Source: Syntrophales bacterium (lineage in GTDB: Bacteria > Desulfobacterota > Syntrophia > Syntrophales > UBA2210). From it: a stretch of DNA of 61,861 nt. A model generated the notes under the pieces. The model ran no database searches and had not been told where the DNA came from. It saw nothing but the letters and a program-made list of their open reading frames with translations. The stretch covers positions 1-61,861 of the forward strand of contig JALOBE010000014.1 of NCBI GenBank assembly GCA_023228425.1, given 5' to 3'. Positions within the stretch are counted from its first letter, which is position 1. Each line of letters starts with the position of its first letter. Shown here in pieces: positions 1-7,885 of this stretch. The translations under genes were made by a program, and so were the position numbers.

Positions 1-2
1 CC

Positions 3-929
3 CGGCTGTCTGTCGCGTCCAACACCGGCCTGGTGGCGCTGAAACTGACGGTGGGCGTTTTCACCGGCTCAATGGCCGTCATTTCCGAAGCGATCCACTC
101 GGGCATCGACCTGCTGGCCTCGTTCATAGCCCTGATTTCCGTCAAGGCATCGGCAGTTCCCCCCGACCGGAGTCACCCCTTCGGGCACGAAAAAATTGAA
201 AACATATCCGGTTCCATCGAAGCACTGCTCATTCTCCTGGCCGCGGCATGGATCGTGTATGAATCGATACACAGGCTGATCAACCCGGAACCCGTCTCCT
301 TGATCGGGTTGGGTGCGGCCGTTATGGCTGTTTCAGCGGCAGTGAACCTCCTGGTGTCCAGGAGGCTTTTTGCAATAGGCTACGCCGCGGAATCGGTGGC
401 GCTCCAGGGAAACGCCTGGCACCTGCGGACTGATGTCTATACCTCGCTGGGTGTTCTGGCGGGCCTTCTGCTGATCATGGTTGCCCGCTGGGCGTTTCCG
501 GGTCTCGACGTATACTGGCTTGACCCGCTGGCGGCACTCTGCGTGGCGGTGCTTATCGGTGTGACGGGGTGGCGCGTACTGGTGAAGGCCTTTCGCGACC
601 TGGTCGACGCGCGCCTTCCCGACGATGAAGAAGCGCTTATCCGCTCAATCATAGCTTCGGGACAGCCAAAAGTCCTCGGCTATAATCACCTGCGCACCCG
701 CCGGGCGGGCCGGGTCCGGTTCGTGGAATTCCGCATGAAAGTCGATTCGGGAATGACCGTCGATCAATCCCACAGCCTGGCCGAGGAAGTGACGTCGGCT
801 ATACGGAACGAGTTTCCCGGCACCAATGTCTCAATCCACGTGGAACCCTGTGCGGAGAACTGCCGGGGAGGAGCCTGCCCCGAAGGCTGTTTTGTCGGGG
901 TTTCTCCCGGAGAGACACGCCGTTCCTGA
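3..929 (+). CDS. Cation diffusion facilitator (CDF) family metal efflux transporter, 5'-truncated by window edge
   Basis: Inner-membrane divalent-cation/proton antiporter of the CDF family. The reading frame is open from base 3, and the visible start reads like the end of CDF transmembrane helix 1, so the true start lies outside the window. A CDF metal-site motif HSGID (HxxxD) is visible near codon 33. It is followed by the conserved loop HPFGHEKIE, further hydrophobic helices to about residue 190, and a cytoplasmic C-terminal domain with a second histidine-rich motif (SIHVEP). The last 30 residues carry four cysteines (CAENC, GGAC, PEGC), an unusual tail that could bind metal. The metal specificity cannot be read from the sequence. 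Confidence 0.85.
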   Translation, partial: RLSVASNTGLVALKLTVGVFTGSMAVISEAIHSGIDLLASFIALISVKASAVPPDRSHPFGHEKIENISGSIEALLILLAAAWIVYESIHRLINPEPVSLIGLGAAVMAVSAAVNLLVSRRLFAIGYAAESVALQGNAWHLRTDVYTSLGVLAGLLLIMVARWAFPGLDVYWLDPLAALCVAVLIGVTGWRVLVKAFRDLVDARLPDDEEALIRSIIASGQPKVLGYNHLRTRRAGRVRFVEFRMKVDSGMTVDQSHSLAEEVTSAIRNEFPGTNVSIHVEPCAENCRGGACPEGCFVGVSPGETRRS

Positions 930-1130
930 CCGATACCGGGCCCAAATCAGCGGTGATCGGCCCCGTCTGTCAGACACCGGCGTGTTCCGGGACAAGTCGG
1001 CAACCATGGCATCGTTCGACACATTTCTGTAGAGACAGGGGAAAAAGTTTATGGTAGAAGAAAACATTGTTTTTTTCGACTTCATCATCCTTCGGTCATA
1101 ATGATCTGTATGCCGGGAGGGGGACGGTCT

Positions 1131-2015
1131 ATGATTATTCGGTGCTGGGGTGCCAGGGGATCCGTGGCTGTATCGGGAAGAGAGTACCTGAAATACGGGG
1201 GTGACACGACCTGCCTGGAAGTACGGACAAAAAACGATGAAGTTATCATCATCGATGCCGGAACGGGCATACGGCGCCTGGGCAACCAGCTGTTCGATGA
1301 AAATCACGATACCTTTCATATGCTCCTCACCCATGTGCACTGGGATCACATCATGGGGTTCCCTTTTTTCAAACCTCTTTACGACAGGAACAGGCGCATC
1401 ATCTTCCACGGCAGTCCGCTCCCGAATCATTCCATCGAAAAGGTACTCGCGTCGCTGATGAGGGATCCCCTGTTTCCCGTGGACTACGGAATCATCAAGG
1501 GCCGCCTGCAGTATGATGACCTTCACCGGGACAGCTTTACCATCGATTCAGTAACGGTCACCCCGATACCGTTGAGCCATCCCAACCAGGGGACGGGATT
1601 TCTGTTCAGTGAAGGGGAGGTCGCCTTTGTGTTTCTCACGGACAATGAGTTGACCTACCGCCACCCCGGCGGACTCGATTTCGAGGAATACCGGTCCATT
1701 TGCGCCGGGGCCGATCTCCTTATTCATGACGCGGAGTTCAAGGCGGGCGAGTATGAACAGGCCCGCCGGTGGGGGCATTCGGTGTTCACCGACGCCCTGA
1801 ACCTGGCCCTTGGGGCACGGGTTGCATCACTGGGTTTGTTTCATCATAATCAGGACAGGACCGACGAAGCACTTGACCGGATGGTAGAGGAATGTCGTTC
1901 GCGTGTTGAGCGCGACGGGGTGTCGATGGACTGTTTCGCCCTGCCCCAGGACTGGGAAATCGTTCTGGAGGACGGAACCGTTGCGGGATCGATGGCGCGA
2001 CCGATGATGATCTGA
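1131..2015 (+). CDS. MBL-fold metallo-hydrolase
   Basis: Metallo-beta-lactamase-fold hydrolase of 294 residues. The metal site THVHWDH (H68-x-H70-x-D72-H73) is intact, with an upstream IDAGTG strand-loop and later metal-ligand candidates HDAEF and FHHNQ. The N-terminus IIRCWGARGS is typical of a subgroup often annotated as phosphodiesterase- or RNase Z-like MBL proteins with a conserved CWGxRGS start. The ATG at 1131 is chosen over the one at 1101 because a strong GGGAGGGGGA ribosome site lies just upstream. The substrate is unknown. No operon partner is obvious; the next gene starts about 140 bp on. Confidence 0.8.
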   Translation: MIIRCWGARGSVAVSGREYLKYGGDTTCLEVRTKNDEVIIIDAGTGIRRLGNQLFDENHDTFHMLLTHVHWDHIMGFPFFKPLYDRNRRIIFHGSPLPNHSIEKVLASLMRDPLFPVDYGIIKGRLQYDDLHRDSFTIDSVTVTPIPLSHPNQGTGFLFSEGEVAFVFLTDNELTYRHPGGLDFEEYRSICAGADLLIHDAEFKAGEYEQARRWGHSVFTDALNLALGARVASLGLFHHNQDRTDEALDRMVEECRSRVERDGVSMDCFALPQDWEIVLEDGTVAGSMARPMMI

Positions 2016-2152
2016 CGATGAGTGCCGATTGCAGCCGCTTCCGGCCCGGGCGTGTGTGATTGCCCTTCTGCCCATAATACTCAATTCCCCGGGAAGCCGT
2101 TCAACGGCAGGATTGCTTGCCCGGGGACTCACTGTTACGGGGGATTTATACA

Positions 2153-2686
2153 ATGCTCGATCCTTCAACAACGCTACTGGTTATTATAGACGCACAGGAA
2201 CGCCTGATGCCTGCTGTCCTGGACAGCGAGCGGGTCATCCACAACCTTCAGATCATGATTCGAGGCGCACAATTGTTCAACGTCCCCATCCTGGCTCTGG
2301 AGCAGGTCAATCTGGGCCCCATCGTTGCTCCTCTGGCGGAACTTCTGGGGGATACAAGACCCATCGGGAAAAAAAGCTTCAGCGGCTGCGGCGAGCGGAC
2401 ATTCGTTGAGGCGCTTGAGTCGGCGGGACGCCGCCGGATTCTTGTCGGGGGAGCCGAGACGCACATCTGCGTGCACCAGACAGCCCTGGGCCTGCTGGAG
2501 CGAGGATACGAGACACTGGTCCTCGAAGACTGCGTGTCCTCACGGACAGCGGCGAACCGGGAAACGGGCCTCCGTCGCATGAACGCCGAGGGAGTCAAGT
2601 CAACAAGCGCGGAAATGGCTCTCTACGAGTTGCTCAGAGTGGCCGAGGGTGACGGAATCCGGGCTCTCACCAGGCTGGTCAAGTAG
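2153..2686 (+). CDS. Isochorismatase-family cysteine hydrolase
   Basis: Cytoplasmic cysteine hydrolase of 177 residues in the isochorismatase/nicotinamidase superfamily. The catalytic triad is visible: Asp13 in IIDAQERL, Lys73 or Lys74 in IGKKSFSG, and nucleophile Cys106 in ETHICVHQT. The order GAETHICV followed by LLERGYE is the classic family signature. This short form resembles YcaC/YecD-type proteins of uncertain substrate rather than a true isochorismatase. The ATG at 2153 is preferred to an in-frame TTG at 2117 since family members begin shortly before the first Asp. Confidence 0.82.
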   Translation: MLDPSTTLLVIIDAQERLMPAVLDSERVIHNLQIMIRGAQLFNVPILALEQVNLGPIVAPLAELLGDTRPIGKKSFSGCGERTFVEALESAGRRRILVGGAETHICVHQTALGLLERGYETLVLEDCVSSRTAANRETGLRRMNAEGVKSTSAEMALYELLRVAEGDGIRALTRLVK

Positions 2687-2772
2687 GAACGCCGCGTGTC
2701 GGGTCGGAGCACCACGCGCGAAGCGCCGAAGCCGGCGGGTAGTATCTCTCAAATAAAGCGGAGGGAAAAATC

Positions 2773-3390
2773 ATGAAGGTCTCCATCATTTACTATTCTC
2801 TTTATGGACATGTCCATGCCATGGCACAGGCGGTGGCGGAAGGGGTTCGAAGCGTCGAGGGGGCGGAGGTGAGCATTCGACGCGTTCCGGAAACTCTTCA
2901 ACCTGGAATCATTGAAAAATTGGGAGCCCTGAAGGCCCAGGAACAGATGGCCCCGGTTCCCCGGGCAACACTCGAGGATTTGGTGTCCTCCGAGGCGATC
3001 ATATTCGGAACGCCCACCAGATTCGGCAACATGTGCGGCCAGATGCGCCAGTTTCTGGATTCCACGGGCGGCCTCTGGGCGAAGGACGCCCTGGTGGGAA
3101 AAGTGGGAAGTGTTTTTGTCTCTTCGGGAACCCAGCACGGCGGCCAGGAATCGACGATCCTCAGTTTCCACACGAACCTGCTTCACTACGGCATGATCGT
3201 GGTCGGTCTGCCTTACAGCTACAAGGGGCAGACGACCGTCGAAGAAGTGGCAGGCGGGTCCCCCTACGGCGCGAGCACCATAGCGGGCCCGACGAACGCC
3301 AGGATGCCGAGCGGGAACGAACTGGCGGCGGCCCGCTTCCAGGGAGCCCACGTAGCATCCATCACCAGGAGGCTCACCGCGGGTTTGTGA
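2773..3390 (+). CDS. wrbA: NAD(P)H:quinone oxidoreductase, WrbA type
   Basis: FMN-dependent NAD(P)H:quinone oxidoreductase of the flavodoxin-like WrbA family (205 residues, normal family length). It reduces quinones by two electrons and is usually linked to redox stress. The N-terminal FMN phosphate loop reads IIYYSLYGHV, followed by the family blocks FGTPTRFGNM and the typical SSGTQHGGQEST segment, then a C-terminal GxSPYGAST motif. A GGAGGG ribosome site precedes the ATG. Its stop is one base before the next gene (mtfA), so the two are probably cotranscribed. Confidence 0.92.
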   Translation: MKVSIIYYSLYGHVHAMAQAVAEGVRSVEGAEVSIRRVPETLQPGIIEKLGALKAQEQMAPVPRATLEDLVSSEAIIFGTPTRFGNMCGQMRQFLDSTGGLWAKDALVGKVGSVFVSSGTQHGGQESTILSFHTNLLHYGMIVVGLPYSYKGQTTVEEVAGGSPYGASTIAGPTNARMPSGNELAAARFQGAHVASITRRLTAGL

Positions 3391-3391
3391 C

Positions 3392-4246
3392 ATGACGTTC
3401 TGGATGGCCCTGATCGGCGCGGCAGTTCTCTGGGGCATCATTGCCGCCGGCAGGTCACAGTATGCGCGACGGCGCCGGGAAAGGGCCCTGTCGAAACCAT
3501 TCCCCGACGAGTGGGAAACCATTCTCGAACGAAGCGTAGCGCTCTATCGCCGCCTGCCGGACCCTTGCAAGATTGAACTCAGAAAGAGAATCCTTCTCTT
3601 TCTCGATGAAAAGCGCTTTGAAGGATGCGGCGGTCTCACCCTGACCGATGAAATACGGCTCACCGTCGCGGCACAGGCCTGCCTGCTTGTCATGAACCGG
3701 CCGACCCGCAGTGCTTTGTATCCCCGGCTGTCGTCGATCCTGGTTTACCCTGAAGTTTACATGGCGCCCGAATGGATCCCTCTCGACGGCGAGCTCTACA
3801 TGGAAACCACGGGCGTCCAGTCCGGAGAATCGTGGCAGGAAGGAATGGTGGTGATCGCCTGGAAGGACGCGAAACGGGAATCGAAGAGTACGAAAGGCCC
3901 CTATAACGTTGTTATTCACGAATTCGCCCACCAGCTCGACCAGGAAAGCGGATGGGCCGACGGAACGCCCATCCTGCGAAACCGGCGCCAGTATGAAAGG
4001 TGGCAGACGATTTCCAGGCGGGAATTTTCGAGACTACGGGAGGAAGGGGGAGGAAGCGACAGCCCCCTGAACGACTACGGAGGACTGGATCCTGCTGAAT
4101 TCTTCGCCGTGGCCACGGAGACTTTCTTCCAGGATTCCCGGCGCATGGCCGACGGCATTCCCGAGCTGTATGACCAGTTGAAGGACTACTATGGACTCGA
4201 TCCGGCGGAATGGAACAAGCCGCAGGGCGGAAACGGCCGTGGATGA
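3392..4246 (+). CDS. mtfA: MtfA-type zinc peptidase (M90 family)
   Basis: Zinc metallopeptidase of the MtfA/M90 family (284 residues). In E. coli, MtfA binds the glucose repressor Mlc and thereby raises ptsG expression; whether this organism has Mlc is not known. The zinc motif HEFAH spans residues 176-180 and is followed by DQESG and a later glutamate-rich AVATETFF block, as in the family. One hydrophobic helix (about residues 4-20) followed by an Arg-rich stretch suggests an N-terminal membrane anchor, which E. coli MtfA lacks. It begins one base after wrbA stops. Confidence 0.85.
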   Translation: MTFWMALIGAAVLWGIIAAGRSQYARRRRERALSKPFPDEWETILERSVALYRRLPDPCKIELRKRILLFLDEKRFEGCGGLTLTDEIRLTVAAQACLLVMNRPTRSALYPRLSSILVYPEVYMAPEWIPLDGELYMETTGVQSGESWQEGMVVIAWKDAKRESKSTKGPYNVVIHEFAHQLDQESGWADGTPILRNRRQYERWQTISRREFSRLREEGGGSDSPLNDYGGLDPAEFFAVATETFFQDSRRMADGIPELYDQLKDYYGLDPAEWNKPQGGNGRG

Positions 4247-5093
4247 ACGGAAGAGGGCAGGGTGTCCTGAAGATACTCCATGCGTCCACCCTTTTTTGAA
4301 AGGCCTTCCCGCTGATCGGGCCTGGGTCGCGGCCCACCGAGGCGGTAGCCGGTGGTGGCCCGAAAACACGATCTACGCCTTTGAACGGGCCCTCGAAGCG
4401 GGCGTCCACATGCTGGAAATGGACGTGCGTCTCGCAGCCGACGGCGTGCCCGTGGTTACGCACGACGCGATTGTCGACCGGACCACCAACGGAAGCGGGT
4501 CGGTGCGGGCATTCACCTCCCGGCAGCTCCGGCGTCTGGACGCGGCCTGCACGTGGTCCGGCCCCTCCGAACCGGGAAACAGGCCATTCCGGGGTGCGGG
4601 TATTTCCATTCCCGGTCTCGAAGATGTTTTCAAGGCCTTTCCGGGGGCCCGCATGGTGATCGAGGTCAAGGAACCGGGCGAGGACAGCGCCGTTGCCGTA
4701 GGAGAGTTGGTGCGGCGATACGGCAGGATGGACAGAACCATCGTGGCCTCCTTCCACACGGCGCTCCTTCGATTCTTCCGTGCCCGTTATCCCGAAATAG
4801 CCACATCCGCCGGGTATGGCGAAGTGGTCCGTTTCCGGCTTCTTCAGAAGCTGTCTCTTTCGGGCCTGGTCCGGCCCGGCTATGTCGCTCTTCAGGTACC
4901 TGAACGGTGGCGGGGAATACCCGTCGTGACGCCTCGCCTTATCAGGGCCGCACGCGCGAAGAGCCTGTCGGTGCACGTGTGGACCGTCAATGACCCCCGC
5001 GACATGCACCGGCTGCTCGACATGGGTGTGGAGGCCCTCATTACCGATGATCCGGTCCTCGCCCTTGAAATTACACGATTACGGGTCCGGTGA
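4191..5093 (+). CDS. Glycerophosphodiester phosphodiesterase
   Basis: Hydrolyses glycerophosphodiesters to glycerol-3-phosphate and an alcohol. The GDPD barrel starts with AAHRGGSRWWPENT, and EMDVRLAADGVPVVTHD supplies the metal and acid-base residues (E, D, H). The barrel closes with VWTVND and ITDDP. No signal peptide is seen, so it is probably cytoplasmic. The ATG at 4191 overlaps mtfA by 56 bases; a GTG at 4239 that still overlaps slightly, after a GGGCGGA stretch, is an equally plausible start, and the first 50 residues are not conserved. The 3' end overlaps the convergent MFS gene by 15 bp. Confidence 0.85.
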   Translation: MDSIRRNGTSRRAETAVDERKRAGCPEDTPCVHPFLKGLPADRAWVAAHRGGSRWWPENTIYAFERALEAGVHMLEMDVRLAADGVPVVTHDAIVDRTTNGSGSVRAFTSRQLRRLDAACTWSGPSEPGNRPFRGAGISIPGLEDVFKAFPGARMVIEVKEPGEDSAVAVGELVRRYGRMDRTIVASFHTALLRFFRARYPEIATSAGYGEVVRFRLLQKLSLSGLVRPGYVALQVPERWRGIPVVTPRLIRAARAKSLSVHVWTVNDPRDMHRLLDMGVEALITDDPVLALEITRLRVR

Positions 5094-6308
5094 AGGTACG
5101 TTCCGTGCCTGCGCCTTCCGTGAAACCACCATGAGATACAGGATCATGAGAAGGAAGAGGGCGATGATTCCCCCCATGGTGAAATAAACCACACTAAGAC
5201 TTCGGACCCTTTCGATCCATCCCACGGCATACACGGCCAGAGATCCTACGCCAAAGTAGAGAATGAACTTGATGCCGTAGGCGGTGCTTCTCCACCGTGC
5301 CGGGCTGAAGACGGCCACCAGACTGTTTTCTATGGGCTGCATTCCCAGGGAAAAGAAAATGTAAAGGCCGGCCGCCACTATGAGGAACTGCTGGTCAAGA
5401 ATGCCCATGAGGAGAACAAAGGGCAGGCTGATCAGGTGGAAGAGAAAGTAAAGCAGCCGCAAATCGTGGCGGTCCGCCAGTCTGCCCCCTGCAAGCTGAC
5501 CGAACATACCGATGCCGAATATGATCGATGCCAGAAAGGTTGCCGCCATTGTGGATGCCCCCGTGATGTGGGGAAGATCGATGGATTGCAGCGCGTTCCA
5601 GAGAAAATCGGCCTTCAGCTCGATGTAGGCCGGGAGAACCAGCGTGTTTGCCCGGTAGGCCAGCCCGGCGAGGGTGAAGATGGCACAGAGGACGACGAAA
5701 TATTTGAGGTTATCATTCGCGTTTTTTCCCGTGCCGGCCGGTGAATCCTGGTGGACCGGCCGCTCATCGATGGGTGTCAGGACAAGCATGACACCCCAGA
5801 GCAGAGAAACGATCCCCGCTACGAGGTACACCGACTGCCATCCGGCGGCCCAGTTCATCAGTCCTGCCACGAAAGGGGCGGTTACAAACCCAAGGTTTCC
5901 CGCTATGCCGTTGATTCCCAGGGCCATGCCCCGCTTTTTGACGCATCCCGACAGGAGTCCCATCCCCGCGGGGTGATAGATGCCGGCAAAAAGGCCGATA
6001 AGCGCCAGGGAGAAACCCATGGAGCGGGGAGTGGTGGAGCATGCCATGGTTATCGAAGCTATACCGAGGCCTGCGAAGAAAACGACCAGGCTTCTGCGGT
6101 TGCCCAGGCGGTCTGCGAGAAGGCCCGCCGGAAGGGACGTTATTCCGAAAAGCAGGTACATGGGGAATCCAAGCTTCAGGACATCGGCCAGGCTCATCTC
6201 CAGCGACAGCATCAGGGGAATCGCCAGGGAGGGGAAAACGATTTCATAAAAGTGGGTAAGAAAGTGGGCCGCCCCGGTATGGACGACTATCCTGGATTCA
6301 TTGTTCAT
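5079..6308 (-). CDS. Major facilitator superfamily transporter
   Basis: Integral inner-membrane MFS carrier of 409 residues with about twelve hydrophobic segments. The loop between helices 2 and 3 reads GLLADRLGNRRS, the MFS motif A (GxLaDrxGrr), and a second copy GGRLADRHDLR appears in the C-terminal half. The stretch AGIYHPAGMGLLS resembles the fosmidomycin-resistance/YfcJ-like branch, but the substrate cannot be assigned. Its start overlaps the stop of the upstream TonB-like gene by four bases, so the two are translationally coupled. It converges on the GDPD gene. Confidence 0.85.
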   Translation of the reverse strand: MNNESRIVVHTGAAHFLTHFYEIVFPSLAIPLMLSLEMSLADVLKLGFPMYLLFGITSLPAGLLADRLGNRRSLVVFFAGLGIASITMACSTTPRSMGFSLALIGLFAGIYHPAGMGLLSGCVKKRGMALGINGIAGNLGFVTAPFVAGLMNWAAGWQSVYLVAGIVSLLWGVMLVLTPIDERPVHQDSPAGTGKNANDNLKYFVVLCAIFTLAGLAYRANTLVLPAYIELKADFLWNALQSIDLPHITGASTMAATFLASIIFGIGMFGQLAGGRLADRHDLRLLYFLFHLISLPFVLLMGILDQQFLIVAAGLYIFFSLGMQPIENSLVAVFSPARWRSTAYGIKFILYFGVGSLAVYAVGWIERVRSLSVVYFTMGGIIALFLLMILYLMVVSRKAQARNVPSPDP

Positions 6309-6898
6309 GGGATGGATTCATCGTTGACGCCGTAGTTGAATTCCGCGATCACGTTGAGGCGGTTCAGGTTGTACTCCTTCGGCAGGTCTTCAAAGGGGGC
6401 AGCCGACAGGACGGCCCGGAGAGACTCCCCATCCAGATGACGGTTTCCCGAGGGCTTGAGTACGAGGGCGTCCGTGCAGTCGCCCCGCCCGGAAATGGAG
6501 AACCGGATCACCACCGTTCCGACGCCTTCATGAAAGCCCGCTTCAGGGGGATAGCGCCATTCACGGTCTATCCGTTGCCGAAGCCGCGTCAGGTAGTCGT
6601 CATAGGGGGTTTCATTTCTGCCGAGGATTATCGTGTCTTCGCAAAAGCCCCGTTCTCCGGCGTCCGGGCGAAGGGATTGTGTCGACACGAATCCTGCCTC
6701 CGTGGTATCCTCACGCACCGCGATATGTTCCGCCCGAAGAATGTCGGGCGCATCGGCCAGGTGGACCACGACAGGATCCGCCGTCCTGTCCCGGCAGCCC
6801 TCGGTGTTCAGGGGATTGAGCGCGATGAATCCCAAAAGAAGACCGTGGCCCGCGACAGACAACATGACGGCGGGAATGAACATGGTGTATGATGGCAT
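6305..6898 (-). CDS. TonB C-terminal-domain protein (energy-transducer-like)
   Basis: A 197-residue protein with one N-terminal membrane helix (about residues 5-27) and a C-terminal TonB-like domain beginning near YDDYLTRLRQRIDREWRYPPEA. The domain then shows VVIRFSISGRG and a final conserved block SAAPFEDLP, characteristic of TonB family C-termini. The middle section lacks the long Pro-rich (EP/KP) spacer of true TonB, so reaching the outer membrane may be limited. No exbB/exbD or receptor is adjacent. The gene is coupled to an MFS transporter, an atypical partner. Confidence 0.72.
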   Translation of the reverse strand: MPSYTMFIPAVMLSVAGHGLLLGFIALNPLNTEGCRDRTADPVVVHLADAPDILRAEHIAVREDTTEAGFVSTQSLRPDAGERGFCEDTIILGRNETPYDDYLTRLRQRIDREWRYPPEAGFHEGVGTVVIRFSISGRGDCTDALVLKPSGNRHLDGESLRAVLSAAPFEDLPKEYNLNRLNVIAEFNYGVNDESIP

Positions 6899-7021
6899 GA
6901 TTCCGCAACTCCGTGATGCATCATAGCGAAGGGACCGCCTGGAGGCAAGAGCTGTTTTTCGACGGCTGAACCCCGGCGATAAAGCCGGAAAGCAGTATTA
7001 CAACCAGTGCAGGAGTTGTCC

Positions 7022-7474
7022 ATGACGGAAGATGAACGTTTTATGACGGTCGCTCTCGAAGAGTGCCGCAAGGCCGCCGCCATGGGTGAGGTTCCCGTGG
7101 GAGCCGTCGTCGTTCGCGACGGTGTCATCCTCTCCCGGGCACACAACAGTCCCCTCTCGAGCCGGGATCCCACGGCCCATGCCGAGATCAGCGCCCTGCG
7201 GCTCGCGGCCGCCCGGGAAGGCAATTACCGCCTGCCGGGGACGACGCTCTATGTCACCATCGAACCCTGTGTCATGTGCGCGGGAGCGATTGTCCAGGCA
7301 CGGGTTTCACGAATCGTCTACGGTGCCCGCGACCCGAAGGGAGGGGCCGTCCGTTCGCTCTACACCGTCTTCGATGACGGGAAAGTAAATCACGTGCCCC
7401 GTGTGACCGGCGGCGTTCTCGAGGAGGAGTGCCGGGAAATTATGAGTAGATTTTTCCGTCAAAAGAGGGTATGA
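7022..7474 (+). CDS. tadA: tRNA-specific adenosine deaminase (A34 to inosine)
   Basis: Zinc-dependent deaminase (150 residues) that converts A34 of tRNA-Arg(ACG) to inosine. HAE (H53, catalytic E55) and PCVMC (C83, C86) are the zinc and catalytic motifs, and AGAIVQARVSRIVYGA follows as in TadA. The ATG at 7022 is preferred to the GTG at 7007 because AGGAG lies six bases upstream of it. It heads a cluster with two serine tRNAs, SRP RNA, dnaX, ebfC and recR, an arrangement (tadA-ffs-dnaX-ebfC-recR) conserved in many bacteria. Confidence 0.95.
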   Translation: MTEDERFMTVALEECRKAAAMGEVPVGAVVVRDGVILSRAHNSPLSSRDPTAHAEISALRLAAAREGNYRLPGTTLYVTIEPCVMCAGAIVQARVSRIVYGARDPKGGAVRSLYTVFDDGKVNHVPRVTGGVLEEECREIMSRFFRQKRV

Positions 7475-7496
7475 AACGACGTTTGGATGTTCCCGC

Positions 7497-7590
7497 GGAG
7501 AGATACCGAAGTGGTCGTAACGGGGTCGACTCGAAATCGACTTGGGGGCCAAAAGCCCTCACGGGGGTTCGAATCCCCCTCTCTCCGCCA
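7497..7590 (+). tRNA. tRNA-Ser (anticodon CGA)
   Basis: A 94-base class II tRNA with long variable arm. The acceptor GGAGAGA pairs with TCTCTCC, the discriminator is G, and CCA is encoded. The anticodon stem GTCGA/TCGAC encloses CT-CGA-AA. The T arm contains GGTTCGAATCC. Decodes UCG. Confidence 0.96.
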
Positions 7591-7622
7591 TTTGATGATG
7601 GCCTTCACGCTGAAGTGTTCAC

Positions 7623-7716
<94 letters not shown>

Positions 7717-7737
7717 TTGTATTCAGTCGGTACATGA

Positions 7738-7834
7738 TAGCCGGGTCCCGGGGAACGACGAACTGTGAACCCCGTCAGGTCCGGAAGGAAGCAGCGGCAG
7801 CGGTCCCGGCGTTTGCTTCGGGGTGGCCCGGCTA
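7738..7834 (+). ncRNA. ffs: Signal recognition particle RNA (4.5S type)
   Basis: Small bacterial SRP RNA. The closing stem TAGCCGGG/CCCGGCTA pairs the two ends, and the apical domain contains the SRP54/Ffh-binding sequence GTCAGGTCCGGAAGGAAGCA. About 97 bases, lacking the Alu domain of the long form. It sits between tRNA-Ser and dnaX, a location shared with many bacteria. Confidence 0.93.
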
Positions 7835-7885
7835 TCAGTATTTCGATGGGGCGTGACGCGTCCTGTCGTTCGGGGGAGTGTTTTA

